Source: Piscinibacter sp. (lineage in GTDB: Bacteria > Pseudomonadota > Gammaproteobacteria > Burkholderiales > Burkholderiaceae_C). From it: DNA of 64,000 nucleotides. The notes under the pieces were generated by a model. It did not search any database. It was not told the origin of the DNA and saw nothing but the letters and a program-made list of their open reading frames with translations. Position 1 is the first letter of the stretch, and the number at the start of each line of letters is the position of its first letter. Below, piece after piece: positions 48,508-58,431 of the stretch. The translations under genes and the position numbers were made by a program. Location of the stretch: positions 52,340-116,339 of the forward strand of contig JAHBZL010000013.1 in assembly GCA_019635485.1 (NCBI GenBank), in the 5' to 3' direction.

Positions 48508-50703
48508 TCAGTAGCTGACGCGCGCGTAGTAGGTCTGCTGGGCCGCATCGCGCGCCTGGCCGAGCGTGTGGATGCCACGTTCGGCCAGCAGCGGAATCAG
48601 CTTCATGAACACCTCGGCGGTGACCATCGCATCGCCGAGCGCCGTGTGGCGGCCCAGCACCGGCACGCCGAAGCGCTCGGCGATCGCCTCCAGCCGGTGC
48701 GAGGCCTGCTGCGGGTGGACCACCGCGGAGAGCAGCAGCGTGTCCAGCACCGGCTGGTCGAACACCAGCCCGGTGCGGGCCTGCTTCAGTTCCAGGAAGC
48801 GCATGTCGAAGGCCGCGTTGTGCGCGACCAGCACCGTGTCCTGCGCGAAGGTGTGGAAGGCCGGCAGCACGACGTCGATGGTCGGCGCGCCGCGCACCAT
48901 CTCCGGCGTGATGCCGTGGATCGGGATCGATGCCGCCGGGATGCCGCGCTGCGGGTCGACCAGCTGCTCGAAGCAGTCCTCGCGGCGCAGCTTGCCCGCG
49001 ACGATGCGCGTCGCGCCGATCTGGATGATCTCGTCGCCCTCGGACGGCTGCAGCCCGGTGGTCTCGGTGTCGAACACGGTGTAGGCCAGTTCGGCGAGCC
49101 AGCGGTCGGCCAGGCTGCGCGCCTGCTCGGTGGGCCGGAACAGGTCGAAGTCGTAGACCTCCGGACGGCTCTCGCTGCGCACCACCATCGCCGCATCGAG
49201 CTGCTCGCCGGCGTCGGCCAGCGGCAGCAGCAGGCGGAAGAAGGACTCGTGCCGCACACGTTCGCGCTCGAACCAGAACGCGCCCTCGTGGCGCTCGACC
49301 ACGTCGCGCACGGTCAGCGCGAGCGTGTCCGCGCCGACCCGGATCGGGTCGGTCTCCCAGCCGATCACGGTCTCGGTGCTCATCGCCTGCCCGGTCCAGA
49401 CCAGGTCCACCCGCGCCCGCCCGCCCGCTTCGGCCAGGCGCAGCTGCAGCGACTTCAGGCCGTACTCCTCGACCAGCCGGCCCGCCAGGTAGACCAGCGC
49501 CTGCAGCAGCGAGAAGCTGTCGACCTTCATCCACAGTGCCGCGTCGACGCCGTGCATCCCGACGCGGCAGCCGTGCAGCGTCTCGATGCGCCGCGCGGCG
49601 GCGGCCAGCAGGTCGGCGCCGAGCACGTCCTCCAGCGGCCAGCGCGTCTTCATCGTCTGCGTCGTGTGGCTGGCGAGCTCGCGGATGCGCCGGCTCATCG
49701 TCTGCACCTCGTCGCGCACGACGCCGAGGAAGCGCTCGCGCGTCGGCGCGTCCAGGTCCTCGTAGTCGAGCATCTCGACGGCCGCCTGCAGGTTGCCGAG
49801 CGAGGCACGGCTGCCTTCGGTGAGGCCGTGCAGCAGCCGGTCGCGCTCGCATTCGGCGGCGAAGTCGCGCGTGATGTTCTCGAGCATCAGCACGAAGCCG
49901 TTCAGCGCGACCTCGGCCCCTGCCGCCTCGCCGCCGGGCGCCGCAGTGCCGTCCGCGGCGATCGCGCGCACCGGTGCCATCTGCACGCGCAGCAGCTGGC
50001 CGGCGCGCGTGCCGGTGACGAACTGCGCCGACGGGTGCGCCGCGCCGCGCTGCAGCCGCTGCTGCACGCTCTCCAGCGCATGGGCGACGAGCGCGCGGTC
50101 GAACACCGCGTAGATCGAGCGCCCCAGGCCGATCAGCTCGGCGCCGTCGGCCACGCTGGGCGCATGCGAGAGCGCGCGGAACTGCGTACGGGCACGGGTG
50201 TTGTAGAGCAGGATGCGCCCGTCCAGGTTGCAGACGACGACGCTCTGCGTCAGCTCGGCCATCAGTGCGGCCAGCCGGTTGCGCTCCTGCTCGACGCCGC
50301 GGCTGGCTTCCTTCACCTGCGCGGCCATGTCGGCGCGCAGCCCGTCGCGCTGCTGCGCGAACTGGTTGATCACGCCGGCCAGCGCGCGGGTTTCCGCGCA
50401 GCCCTGCGGCGCCAGCTCGCGCTGCACGTCGGTGGCCAGCAGCACCTGCGCCTCCTCGGCCAGGCGCGCCGCCCCGGCCACCCAGCGCAGGTAGGCCTGC
50501 CGCGCGAGCGCCCCGAGTGCGCCCGACAGCAGCAGCCAGCCGAGCAGCAGCAGCGCGACCCGCGGCTCGAGCATCGCGCCGAGCGCGGCGCGTTCGGCCG
50601 GCTCGAGCGTCGCGGCGAACAGCAGCCCGCCGCCCAGCGCCCACAGCGCCAGCAGCGCACCGGGCAGCAACGCGGCGAACCACTCGCGGCGGTCGACCTT
50701 CAC
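48508..50703 (-). CDS. DnaQ-type exonuclease fused to a degenerate PAS-kinase
   Basis: 731 residues. Two membrane helices (about 10-32 and 48-66), a PAS region (about 150-280), a kinase-like part whose H-box position reads L-T-E-G-S-R-A-S-L with no histidine and whose ATP lid lacks the usual Asn and Gly motifs, and a C-terminal 3'-5' exonuclease of the DEDDh class: D-T-E near 543, H-N-A-A-F-D, and H-T-A-L-G-D near 684. All exonuclease residues are intact, so nucleotide cleavage is plausible while kinase activity is not. The start overlaps the upstream regulator stop (ATGA). Such fusions occur beside ActP genes in other Proteobacteria; the role is unknown. Confidence 0.9.
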   Translation of the reverse strand: MKVDRREWFAALLPGALLALWALGGGLLFAATLEPAERAALGAMLEPRVALLLLGWLLLSGALGALARQAYLRWVAGAARLAEEAQVLLATDVQRELAPQGCAETRALAGVINQFAQQRDGLRADMAAQVKEASRGVEQERNRLAALMAELTQSVVVCNLDGRILLYNTRARTQFRALSHAPSVADGAELIGLGRSIYAVFDRALVAHALESVQQRLQRGAAHPSAQFVTGTRAGQLLRVQMAPVRAIAADGTAAPGGEAAGAEVALNGFVLMLENITRDFAAECERDRLLHGLTEGSRASLGNLQAAVEMLDYEDLDAPTRERFLGVVRDEVQTMSRRIRELASHTTQTMKTRWPLEDVLGADLLAAAARRIETLHGCRVGMHGVDAALWMKVDSFSLLQALVYLAGRLVEEYGLKSLQLRLAEAGGRARVDLVWTGQAMSTETVIGWETDPIRVGADTLALTVRDVVERHEGAFWFERERVRHESFFRLLLPLADAGEQLDAAMVVRSESRPEVYDFDLFRPTEQARSLADRWLAELAYTVFDTETTGLQPSEGDEIIQIGATRIVAGKLRREDCFEQLVDPQRGIPAASIPIHGITPEMVRGAPTIDVVLPAFHTFAQDTVLVAHNAAFDMRFLELKQARTGLVFDQPVLDTLLLSAVVHPQQASHRLEAIAERFGVPVLGRHTALGDAMVTAEVFMKLIPLLAERGIHTLGQARDAAQQTYYARVSY

Positions 50704-51065
50704 GCGCCGAGCAGCTCGCGCACGCGGTCCGCCAGTTCGCGGGTCGAGAACGGCTTGGTCATGTAGGCGTCGGCGCCCAGCGCGCTGCCCTTCGCGACAT
50801 CGGTGTCGCGCCCCTTCGCGCTGAGCATCAGGATCTTCACCGCGGCGAGCGTCTCGTCGGCGCGCACGGCCTGGCAGACGTCGAAGCCGCTCCGGCCCGG
50901 CATCATCACGTCCAGCAGCACCAGGTCGGGCCGCTGCTCGCGGATCATCGCGAGCGCCGTATCGCCGTCGCGCGCAACGCTGACGCGGTGTCCCTCGCGC
51001 TTCATCAGGAACTCCAGCGAGATGACGATGTTCGGTTCGTCGTCCGCGATCAGCACGTGCTTCAT
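50700..51065 (-). CDS. Single-domain response regulator
   Basis: 121 residues, one CheY-like receiver and no output domain. Phosphorylation Asp in L-V-L-L-D-V-M-M-P near 53, acidic pair A-D-D-E at 7-10, Lys in Y-M-T-K-P-F. Lies 40 bases after the symporter-fused kinase and overlaps the exonuclease fusion, which makes it the likely phosphoacceptor and the fusion its possible target. CrbR of other bacteria has a LuxR DNA-binding domain; this one does not. Confidence 0.9.
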   Translation of the reverse strand: MKHVLIADDEPNIVISLEFLMKREGHRVSVARDGDTALAMIREQRPDLVLLDVMMPGRSGFDVCQAVRADETLAAVKILMLSAKGRDTDVAKGSALGADAYMTKPFSTRELADRVRELLGA

Positions 51066-51105
51066 GACCGCCCCCGTCCCAGCGGGTTCGGCGTCGGGTG
51101 GTTCA

Positions 51106-53769
51106 TCATGATCCTGTCTCCTCGTGTTTCCATGGCAGGTCGAATCCGAAGCAGCTGCCCTGCCCCGGTTCGGACTTCAGCCACATGCGCCCGCCGTAGT
51201 GCTCGACGATCTGCCGGCTGATCGGCAGGCCGAGCCCGGTGCCCTGCGGGCGGTTGCTCGCGTCGCCGCCCTGGCGGAACTTCTCGAACACCAGCGCCTG
51301 CTGGTCCTTGGGCACGCCGGGACCGTTGTCGCACACCTGGACGTGCGCGGCCCGTTCGTCCGCCGCGAGCGTGACCGTGACGCGGCCGCGGCCGGCGGGC
51401 ACGAACTTGGCCGCATTGGTCAGCAGGTTCAGCAGCACCTGCAGCAGCCGGTCGCGGTCGGCCTGCAGCGGCGGCATCCGGTCCGGCGCATGCACCTCGA
51501 CCTGCGCGCCGCGTTCGCGGAACTCGCCGGCCGTCGTCTGCACCGCATGCGCGACGAGCTCGCGCAGGTCGAGCGACTCGTTGCGCCACTCGGCGTGGCC
51601 GGACTCGATCTTGGCCATGTCCAGCACCTGGTTCACGAGCCGCGACAGGCGCGCGGTCTCGTCGACGACCAGGCCGAGGAACTGTTGGCGCTGCGCGGTG
51701 TCCATGCCCGGATCGTCGCGCATCAGCTCGGCGAAGGCGCGGATCGAGGTCAATGGCGTGCGCAGTTCGTGCGTCACCGAGGACATGAAGTCGTCCTTCT
51801 GGCGGTCCAGGTCCTCCAGGCGGCGGTTCAGCGCACGCACTTCCGAGGCCTCGTCGACCATGCGCAGGATCTCGTCCGGCGCGAGCGGCTCCTCCTCCAC
51901 GACCGCCGCGACGACGGCATGCGCCGAGCCGCTGCCGATCGCGCCGGCGAGCTGCGTCTCGACATGCGCGACCAGCTGCGCGTCCGGCTCGATGTACTGC
52001 GTCGCGACCAGGCCGCGCCGGCGCGCCCAGTCGGCGAACAGCCGCTGCGCGGCCTCGGCGCCGAGGACCCGCGCGGCAAGCTGCTGCAGCTCGGCCAGCC
52101 GCGCGCGGCCGCGCCAGAACACCGGCCCGGCGGCCGGGGCGCGGCGGAACACGTCGACGAACAGCTGGGCCTGCGCCGCCTCGCGCGCCGAGGGCAGCCG
52201 CAGCAGCGACACGCCGACGTACAGCCCGATGTTGGCCAGCAGGCTCCACAGCAGCGCATGCGTCAGGTTGTCCAGCCCGTCCAGGCCGAGCAGCTGCTCC
52301 GGCCGCAGCAGGCCGATGCCGAACGGCCCGTGTTCGACGAAGCCGGTCGGCAGCCAGCCCGACTTGGCGATCGAGGGCAGCAGCAGCGTCCAGGCCCACA
52401 ACACGAAGCCGGCCGAGAGGCCGGCCAGCGCGCCGGCGCGCGTGCCGCCCTTCCAGTACATGCCGCCCAGCAGGGCCGGCGCGAACTGCGCCACCGCGGC
52501 GAAGCTGATCAGCCCGATGCTGACCAGCGCATAGGCCTCGCCGGCGATGCGGAAGTACAGGTAGCCCAGCAACAGCAGCGCCACGATCACCGCGCGCCGC
52601 ACGGCCAGCGGCAGCACGCTCAGGTCGCGCTCGCCGGCGCGCTGCCAGCGCAGCAGCAGCGGCATCACCAGGTCGTTGCTGACCATGGTCGCGATCGCGA
52701 TCGCCTCGACGATGATCATGCCCGTCGCGGCCGACAGCCCACCGATGAAGGCCACCAGCGCAAGCGCCGGCTCGCCGGCGGACAGCGGCAGCGACAGCAC
52801 GAAGGTCTCCGGGTCGGCACGCCCGCTGCCGAAGTGCAGCAGCCCGCCGAGCGCGATCGGCAGCACGAACAGGTTGATCAGCAGCAGGTACAGCGGGAAG
52901 GCCCAGCTGGCGCGCCGCAGGTGGCGCTCGTCGACGTTCTCGACCACCATCACCTGGAACTGGCGCGGCAGGAAGATCACCGACAGCATCGCCAGCAGCG
53001 TCAGCGCCGCCCACTGGCCGGCCGCGAACTGGCCGCCGTCGTGCACCCCGCCGAGGCCGGTCAAGGCCTGCAGCGACGGCACCGCTGCGGCGCGTGCGGA
53101 GATGTCGCGCAGGCCGTCGAACAGCCCCCAGGTGACGAACGCACCGACGGCCAGGAAGGCGGCCAGCTTGACCAGCGACTCGAAGGCGATCGCCGCCACC
53201 ATGCCCTCGTGGCGCTCGCTGGTGTCCAGGTGGCGGGTGCCGAACGCCAGCGTGAAGCCCGCCAGCACGAGCGCGATGTACAGCGTGCTGTCGCGCCACC
53301 AGGGCGCGTGCAGGTCCTCCGGCGCGGCGGTCAGCACCGCCAGCCCGCTGGCGATCGCCTTCAGCTGCAGCGCCACGTAGGGCAGGATGCCGACCAGCGC
53401 GATGACCGTCACCAGCGCCGCCAGCATGCGGCTCTTGCCGTAGCGGCTGGCGATGAAGTCGGCGATCGAGGTGATGCGGCCGATGCGCGCGATGCGGACC
53501 ATCTTGCGCAGCACCGTCCAGGCCAGCAGCATCGCCAGCGTCGGGCCGAGGTAGATCGGCAGGAACCACAGACCGGAGGTCGCGGCGCGGCCGACGCTGC
53601 CGAAGTAGGTCCAGGCGGTGCAGTAGACGCCCAGCGAGAGCGTGTAGATCCAGGCGTTGCCGATCACCGAGGCCCCGGCACGCGCGCGCCGGTCCGCGTA
53701 CAGCGCGACCGCGAACAGCAGCAGCAGGTACGCGAACGACGCGGCGAGGACCAGCGGGGTGGACAGCAT
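51106..53769 (-). CDS. Sodium/solute symporter-fused histidine kinase (CrbS-like)
   Basis: 887 residues. About 13 membrane helices of the sodium/solute symporter family (to about 500), a soluble linker, then HisKA with His near 666 (V-T-H-E-L-R-T-P-L) and a full HATPase domain (N in L-L-T-N-A-A-K-F, G-N-G-P-G-V, G-T-G-L-G-L). The domain order matches CrbS, which in Vibrio and Pseudomonas governs acetate use. Here it lies in the ActP operon. Confidence 0.9.
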   Translation of the reverse strand: MLSTPLVLAASFAYLLLLFAVALYADRRARAGASVIGNAWIYTLSLGVYCTAWTYFGSVGRAATSGLWFLPIYLGPTLAMLLAWTVLRKMVRIARIGRITSIADFIASRYGKSRMLAALVTVIALVGILPYVALQLKAIASGLAVLTAAPEDLHAPWWRDSTLYIALVLAGFTLAFGTRHLDTSERHEGMVAAIAFESLVKLAAFLAVGAFVTWGLFDGLRDISARAAAVPSLQALTGLGGVHDGGQFAAGQWAALTLLAMLSVIFLPRQFQVMVVENVDERHLRRASWAFPLYLLLINLFVLPIALGGLLHFGSGRADPETFVLSLPLSAGEPALALVAFIGGLSAATGMIIVEAIAIATMVSNDLVMPLLLRWQRAGERDLSVLPLAVRRAVIVALLLLGYLYFRIAGEAYALVSIGLISFAAVAQFAPALLGGMYWKGGTRAGALAGLSAGFVLWAWTLLLPSIAKSGWLPTGFVEHGPFGIGLLRPEQLLGLDGLDNLTHALLWSLLANIGLYVGVSLLRLPSAREAAQAQLFVDVFRRAPAAGPVFWRGRARLAELQQLAARVLGAEAAQRLFADWARRRGLVATQYIEPDAQLVAHVETQLAGAIGSGSAHAVVAAVVEEEPLAPDEILRMVDEASEVRALNRRLEDLDRQKDDFMSSVTHELRTPLTSIRAFAELMRDDPGMDTAQRQQFLGLVVDETARLSRLVNQVLDMAKIESGHAEWRNESLDLRELVAHAVQTTAGEFRERGAQVEVHAPDRMPPLQADRDRLLQVLLNLLTNAAKFVPAGRGRVTVTLAADERAAHVQVCDNGPGVPKDQQALVFEKFRQGGDASNRPQGTGLGLPISRQIVEHYGGRMWLKSEPGQGSCFGFDLPWKHEETGS

Positions 53770-53781
53770 GGTGCGGCCGGC

Positions 53782-53988
53782 TCAGTCTTCCTCCGTCGCC
53801 CCCGCCTCGGCGACCCAGGCGACGGCGGCGATCAGGGCCGCCCAGCCGGTGAACAGCGCGAGCGGCAGCAGCGGCAGGCCGGCGATGCTGAAGCCGCGGT
53901 CCCACAGCGTCAGCAGCGGGTAGTTCAGCAGCAGCCAGCCGATAGCGAAGAGCGCGATCAGGCGCTGGTGGCGCAGCGGGTCGGGCAT
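53782..53988 (-). CDS. Small two-helix membrane protein
   Basis: 68 residues with two membrane helices (about 12-31 and 36-58) and an acidic end. Strong GGAGG ten bases from the ATG. Similar tiny proteins often sit between a symporter-type gene and its regulator; this one lies between DUF294 and the CrbS-like kinase, so it may be an accessory subunit of the symporter module. No known domain name assigned. Confidence 0.75.
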   Translation of the reverse strand: MPDPLRHQRLIALFAIGWLLLNYPLLTLWDRGFSIAGLPLLPLALFTGWAALIAAVAWVAEAGATEED

Positions 53989-54005
53989 CGCGAAACCTCC
54001 TTGCT

Positions 54006-55451
54006 TCACAGGTTGTCGAGCCGGAATCGCAGCCGCAGCTGCAGGCGGAAGCGCTTGACGATTGCCAGCGCGTCCTTCAGCTGGTCGCGGTCCATCGTGC
54101 TCAGGTCGGACGGCCGCACCAGGTTGCCCGGGACTTCGCCCGCGGCGCGCTGGCGCAGCTGGTGGCGCAGCTTCAGCCCCATCAGGTAGTGCAGCGCCTC
54201 CAGCAGGTCGGCACCGAGCGGCACGTCCAGGTGACCCCGCTCGACCAGGCGCGCCAGCCGGGTTGCCGTACCGGTCTCGCGCACGCCGTGGCGCAGGCAG
54301 AGCGCTCGCACGCCGTGCACGATCGGGAAGCTGCCGAGTTTCTTCAGGTCCAGCGGCTGCTCGTCGGCGCGCGCGGTCAGGCGCAGCCACCAGCTGGTCG
54401 GCTCGTCGAACTGGTCGGCCGCGGCGGCGAAGCGCGCGAAGAACGCGTCGCTGCCGGTCAGCAGCCGATCAAGCTGCTCGCGCAGCGCCTGCAGCAAGGT
54501 GGCGTCGCCGGCCACCGCGGTGGCGTCGAAGAAGATCGCCAGCTGCATCACGCCCTGCGCGTCGGCACCCTGCACCCAGCCACGCAGCGTCTCGCGGAAC
54601 TGCGCGACGCTGCCGCGCCAGGCGGGGTTGCTCAGCATGATGCCGCCCGGGCACGGCGGCCAGCCGAAGTCGACCAGCGCGGCGTTGAAGCGCTCGGCCA
54701 GTGCCGGCAGGCCCGGCCACTCGAAGCCGTCGCGCAGCACGAGCGCGTTGTCCTGGTCGGTCTTCAGGATCTGCTCGCCGCGGCCCTCGCTGCCCATCAC
54801 CAGCAGGCAGGCGTTCGCGACCAGTTCCGCCGGCGCGAGCAGCGCCCACAGGCGCGCGAACAGGCGCCGGTTCAACTCGCCGACCAGGCGCGCCACGCGC
54901 TCGACCTTGATGCCGCCCTCCTGCAGCAGCCCGACCATCGCGTCGATGCGCTGCGCGGCCGCCTGCAGCTCCTCGACCGACATGGCCTCGTCGATCTGCA
55001 GCGCGACGATGTGCGAATGGTTCGCCACGAAGCTGACCAGGTCGAGCTGGCCGAGCACGCCCAGCACCTCGCCGCCGTCGCGCACCAGCAGGCGGTGCAC
55101 GCGGTGCCGCACCATCAGCCAGAGCGCCTCGAACAGGTCCGCGTCGGCGTCGATGTCGATCAGCTCGAAGCGCGCCGCCTCCCGCACCGGCAGCTCGGCG
55201 GGCGGCCGCTCGCGCAGCAGCGCGTCGCGCAGGTCGGTGGTGGTGAAGATGCCGATGCGCTCGCCGTCGACCCCGCGGTCGCGCACCAGCGTGTGCGTGA
55301 GGCCGTGCTGCGCGAGCTCGCGGCACACCGAGACCAGGTCGAGCGCGCCATCCACGTAGTGCGGGCGGCGCACGTAGGCGTCGCGCACGCGCGCGGTGAC
55401 CAGCGAGAGCATCTCGCGCTGCGGCTCGGACCCGCGGGACGGCGGCGACAT
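54006..55451 (-). CDS. CBS-domain DUF294 putative nucleotidyltransferase
   Basis: 481 residues. Two CBS domains (about 20-145), then a GlnD-like nucleotidyltransferase core with G-S-E-G-R-G-E-Q-I-L-K-T-D-Q-D-N-A near 220-236 (the metal-binding D-x-D), and a C-terminal substrate-binding helical domain. CBS pairs bind adenosine nucleotides. The gene is common beside actP and DnaQ fusions. It may modify a partner protein in response to energy state; the target is unknown. Confidence 0.9.
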   Translation of the reverse strand: MSPPSRGSEPQREMLSLVTARVRDAYVRRPHYVDGALDLVSVCRELAQHGLTHTLVRDRGVDGERIGIFTTTDLRDALLRERPPAELPVREAARFELIDIDADADLFEALWLMVRHRVHRLLVRDGGEVLGVLGQLDLVSFVANHSHIVALQIDEAMSVEELQAAAQRIDAMVGLLQEGGIKVERVARLVGELNRRLFARLWALLAPAELVANACLLVMGSEGRGEQILKTDQDNALVLRDGFEWPGLPALAERFNAALVDFGWPPCPGGIMLSNPAWRGSVAQFRETLRGWVQGADAQGVMQLAIFFDATAVAGDATLLQALREQLDRLLTGSDAFFARFAAAADQFDEPTSWWLRLTARADEQPLDLKKLGSFPIVHGVRALCLRHGVRETGTATRLARLVERGHLDVPLGADLLEALHYLMGLKLRHQLRQRAAGEVPGNLVRPSDLSTMDRDQLKDALAIVKRFRLQLRLRFRLDNL

Positions 55452-55529
55452 GGCGGCGGAAAGCGTGAACGGGACGGCAGGCAGTGTGCCAGCCGTCCCG
55501 TCGCCGGTGGATCGAGGTTTGCTCGGACC

Positions 55530-57260
55530 TCAGTGGCCGCTGGCCGCCGCGGCGCCGATGCCGGTCTCGGACCGCACCTGCTGCGCGAGGAAGCCGCCGC
55601 GGTCGACCTGCGAGCGCGCGCCGCGGTCGAGCACCGAGAACAGCCAGATGCCCAGGAAGCCGATCGTCATCGAGAACAGCGCCGGCGAGGTGTACGGGAA
55701 CAGCGCCGAGCCCTTCGGGTTGCCGAGCGTCGCCTCCCACACCGACGGCGAGACCACGGTCAGCACCACCGACGAGATCAGGCCGAGGAAGCCGCCGATC
55801 ACCGCGCCCTTGGTCGTGCAGTCCTTCCACAGCACCGACATGAACAGCACCGGGAAGTTGGCCGAGGCGGCGATCGCGAAGGCCAGCGACACCATGAAGG
55901 CGATGTTCTGCTTCTCGAACGCGATGCCCAGCACCACGGCGACGATGCCCAGCGCGATGGTGGTCATGCGCGAGACCTTCAGCTCCGAGGCGCTGTCGGC
56001 CTGGCCCTTCTTGATCACCGTGGCGTACAGGTCGTGCGAGACGGCCGAGGCGCCGGACAGCGTCAGGCCGGCCACCACCGCGAGGATGGTCGCGAACGCC
56101 ACCGCCGAGATGAAGCCGAGGAACACGTTGCCGCCCACCGCGTTGGCGAGATGGATGGCGGCCATGTTGCCGCCGCCGACCAGGCCGCCCTTGGCGTCCA
56201 GGAACTGCGGGTTGGTCAGCACGAAGGTGATCGCGCCGAAGCCGATGATGAAGGTCAGCAGGTAGAAGTAGCCGATCCAGCCGGTCGCCCACATCACCGA
56301 CTTGCGCGCCTCCTTGGCGCTGGGCACGGTGAAGAAGCGCATCAGGATGTGCGGCAGGCCGGCGGTGCCGAACATCAGCGCCATGCCGAAGCTGATCGCC
56401 GAGATCGGGTCCTTCACGAAGTTGCCCGGGCCCATGATGGACTGGCCGACCTTAGCGGCCTCCTCGGCCGTCTTGCCGGTCGCGAGGCCGGCCTTGATCT
56501 CGACCGCCTTGGCGAACATCGCCTCGGGGCTGAAGCCGAAGTTCCACAGCACCATGAAGGCCATGAACGAGGCGCCGCCCAGCAGCAGGCAGGCCTTGAT
56601 GATCTGCACCCAGGTGGTGGCCGTCATGCCGCCGAACAGCACGTAGACCATCATCAGCGCGCCGACGATGATCACGGCGATGTAGTAGTCCAGGCCGAAC
56701 AGCAGCTTGATGAGCTGGCCCGCGCCGACCATCTGCGCGATCAGGTAGAACGCGACCACGACCAGCGTGCCCGAGGCCGCGAAGATGCGCACCGGCTTCT
56801 GGTCGAAGCGGAAGGCGGCCACGTCCGCGAACGTGAACTTGCCCAGGTTGCGCAACCGCTCGGCCATCAGGAAGGTGATGACGGGCCAGCCGACCAGGAA
56901 GCCGATCGAGTAGATCAGCCCGTCGAAGCCGGAGGCCATCACCGCCGCGGAGATGCCGAGGAAGGACGCCGCCGACATGTAGTCACCGGCGATCGCCAGG
57001 CCGTTCTGGAAGCCGCTGATGCCGCCGCCGGCGGTGTAGAAGTCGGCCGCGCTCTTGGTGCGCGATGCGGCCCACTTGGTGATGAACAGCGTGAACAACA
57101 CGAACACGCCGAACATGCCGATCGCGGTCCAGTTGGTCGCCTGCTTCTGCGCCTGGCCCAGGTCCGCGCCGGCGGACCAGGCCGCGACCGAGACGCCGGC
57201 CAGCGCCAGCAGCGTCAGCACGCGGCGCAGTGCGGTGGAGGAGAGGAAGCCGCGGCTCAT
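55530..57260 (-). CDS. actP: Acetate permease (cation/acetate symporter)
   Basis: 576 residues, about 13 membrane helices, with the ActP signature motifs [12 protein letters not shown] and [12 protein letters not shown] near residue 300 and the [13 protein letters not shown] region. Family members import acetate, glycolate or pyruvate with sodium. ATG overlaps the DUF485 stop (ATGA). A short N-terminal hydrophobic segment looks like an uncleaved signal, as in E. coli ActP. Confidence 0.93.
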   Translation of the reverse strand: MSRGFLSSTALRRVLTLLALAGVSVAAWSAGADLGQAQKQATNWTAIGMFGVFVLFTLFITKWAASRTKSAADFYTAGGGISGFQNGLAIAGDYMSAASFLGISAAVMASGFDGLIYSIGFLVGWPVITFLMAERLRNLGKFTFADVAAFRFDQKPVRIFAASGTLVVVAFYLIAQMVGAGQLIKLLFGLDYYIAVIIVGALMMVYVLFGGMTATTWVQIIKACLLLGGASFMAFMVLWNFGFSPEAMFAKAVEIKAGLATGKTAEEAAKVGQSIMGPGNFVKDPISAISFGMALMFGTAGLPHILMRFFTVPSAKEARKSVMWATGWIGYFYLLTFIIGFGAITFVLTNPQFLDAKGGLVGGGNMAAIHLANAVGGNVFLGFISAVAFATILAVVAGLTLSGASAVSHDLYATVIKKGQADSASELKVSRMTTIALGIVAVVLGIAFEKQNIAFMVSLAFAIAASANFPVLFMSVLWKDCTTKGAVIGGFLGLISSVVLTVVSPSVWEATLGNPKGSALFPYTSPALFSMTIGFLGIWLFSVLDRGARSQVDRGGFLAQQVRSETGIGAAAASGH

Positions 57261-57565
57261 TTCAGCACCGCCTTCTTGACCGACTCGGCCAGTTCGTCGT
57301 ACTGGCTGTTGGCACGCTGCACGTAGATCGCCGTGATGACGATCGTGAAGACGATGACGCCGAAGCCGACCGGGATGCCGATCGTCATGACGCCCGCGCC
57401 CAGCCGCGCGGCCAGGAACTCCTTGTCGAAGGCCACCAGCAGGACGAAGCCGTAGTACACGACCATCATCGCCGCCGTGAGCCACCAGCCGAAGCTGGAC
57501 CGCCTGGATTTCAGCTCCAGGTACTTCGGGTGGCTGGCGATGCGCCGCACCAGATCGTCTTCCAT
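57257..57565 (-). CDS. DUF485 small membrane protein (YjcH-like)
   Basis: 102 residues, two membrane helices, with [10 protein letters not shown] at the N-terminus and F-G-W-W-L near residue 25, as in YjcH, the constant partner of ActP. Starts with GAGGAGAC before ATG at 57565, first gene of the operon. The upstream region bears tandem CTGAC repeats. Confidence 0.92.
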   Translation of the reverse strand: MEDDLVRRIASHPKYLELKSRRSSFGWWLTAAMMVVYYGFVLLVAFDKEFLAARLGAGVMTIGIPVGFGVIVFTIVITAIYVQRANSQYDELAESVKKAVLK

Positions 57566-57629
57566 CTTGTCTCCTCTCGTTGGGACTCGCGGCTCCGGCG
57601 GAGCCCTGCGAGCATCGTCCGCGAAAGGT

Positions 57630-57688
57630 CTGACCGGCCTCTGACGCTGCGCCAACAGGGGCTGACGCGAGGCTGAATGGAAGCTGAC
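57630..57688. promoter_or_regulatory. Tandem CTGAC repeats upstream of the acetate operon
   Basis: CTGAC occurs at 57630, 57641, 57662 and 57684 and CTGAA at 57673. Steps are 11, 21, 11 and 11 bases, so all lie on one face of the helix; a degraded unit (CCAAC, 57652) fills the gap. Such 11-base direct repeats are typical of OmpR/PhoB-type regulators. It begins 65 bases upstream of the DUF485 ATG. Read toward the operon the unit is GTCAG. Confidence 0.6.
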
Positions 57689-57789
57689 GAAAACCCGCTG
57701 CAGCGCGTTCGGGACCGCCGGCCGGGCGCGACCGGCGGGCTCTCTCCCGAACCTTCGGCGCGTCCTGGCGCCTGGGATGCGAAGGCGAT

Positions 57790-58431
57790 TCAGGCGCGCC
57801 GCACACCCGGCCGCGGCGCGCCGGCGGCAGCCCAGTCGGGGCCGTCGAACCAGGCATCGCCGCGCAGGTACGCGGCGAGCATCGGCAGCGCGTCCAGCCC
57901 CCAGAACAGGCGGCCGTCCACGGCGATCGTCGGGACGCCGAAGAGGCCCAGCGCCACGGCCTCGGCGGTCGCGTCCTTCAGCGCCTGCTTGACCGCCGCG
58001 TCCTCCGGATCACGCGGCGGCGCGAGATCGGCGCGCAGCCCGGCCAGGCGTGCCGGATCGTTCGCGTCCGCGCCGCCGCGCCAGACATGGCGCAGCACCG
58101 CCTCGCAGGTGCGCCGGTTCGGCGTGCCGCCCGAGGGCGCGCAAGCGATCAGCAGGCGCAGCAGCGCGAGCGGGTTGAACGGGTGCTGCGCCGGCACGTC
58201 GATGGGAATGCCCAGGGCATGCGCCTGCCAGGCGATCTGCCGGAAGGTCCAGGCGCGCTTCGGTGCGATCTCGGCCGGCCCCTTCTGCCCCCAGTGGTTC
58301 AGCAGGCCCGCGAACAGCACCGGACGGTAGTCGACGCTGTAGCTCAGACCCTCGAGCGCCTGCGGCAATTGCTCGAACGCCAGGCAGGCGAACGGCGAGA
58401 TCGGGTCGAACCAGAACTGCAGCGCCTTCAT
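57790..58431 (-). CDS. 2-hydroxychromene-2-carboxylate isomerase-like protein
   Basis: 213 residues, thioredoxin-like GST-kappa fold with D-P-I-S-P-F-A at the active site near residue 9 and the late [18 protein letters not shown] motif. It probably uses glutathione; the true substrate is not given by the naphthalene-pathway name. ATG overlaps the DUF1289 stop (ATGA). Confidence 0.88.
   Translation of the reverse strand: MKALQFWFDPISPFACLAFEQLPQALEGLSYSVDYRPVLFAGLLNHWGQKGPAEIAPKRAWTFRQIAWQAHALGIPIDVPAQHPFNPLALLRLLIACAPSGGTPNRRTCEAVLRHVWRGGADANDPARLAGLRADLAPPRDPEDAAVKQALKDATAEAVALGLFGVPTIAVDGRLFWGLDALPMLAAYLRGDAWFDGPDWAAAGAPRPGVRRA

Noticed and set aside
42139-50766. Uninterrupted reading frame of about 2875 codons on the plus strand, opposite to five minus-strand genes
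   Set aside because: Composition is Arg/Gln/Ala-rich without domains, and it mirrors the codon bias of the genes on the other strand. Very long antisense frames are expected at this GC content.
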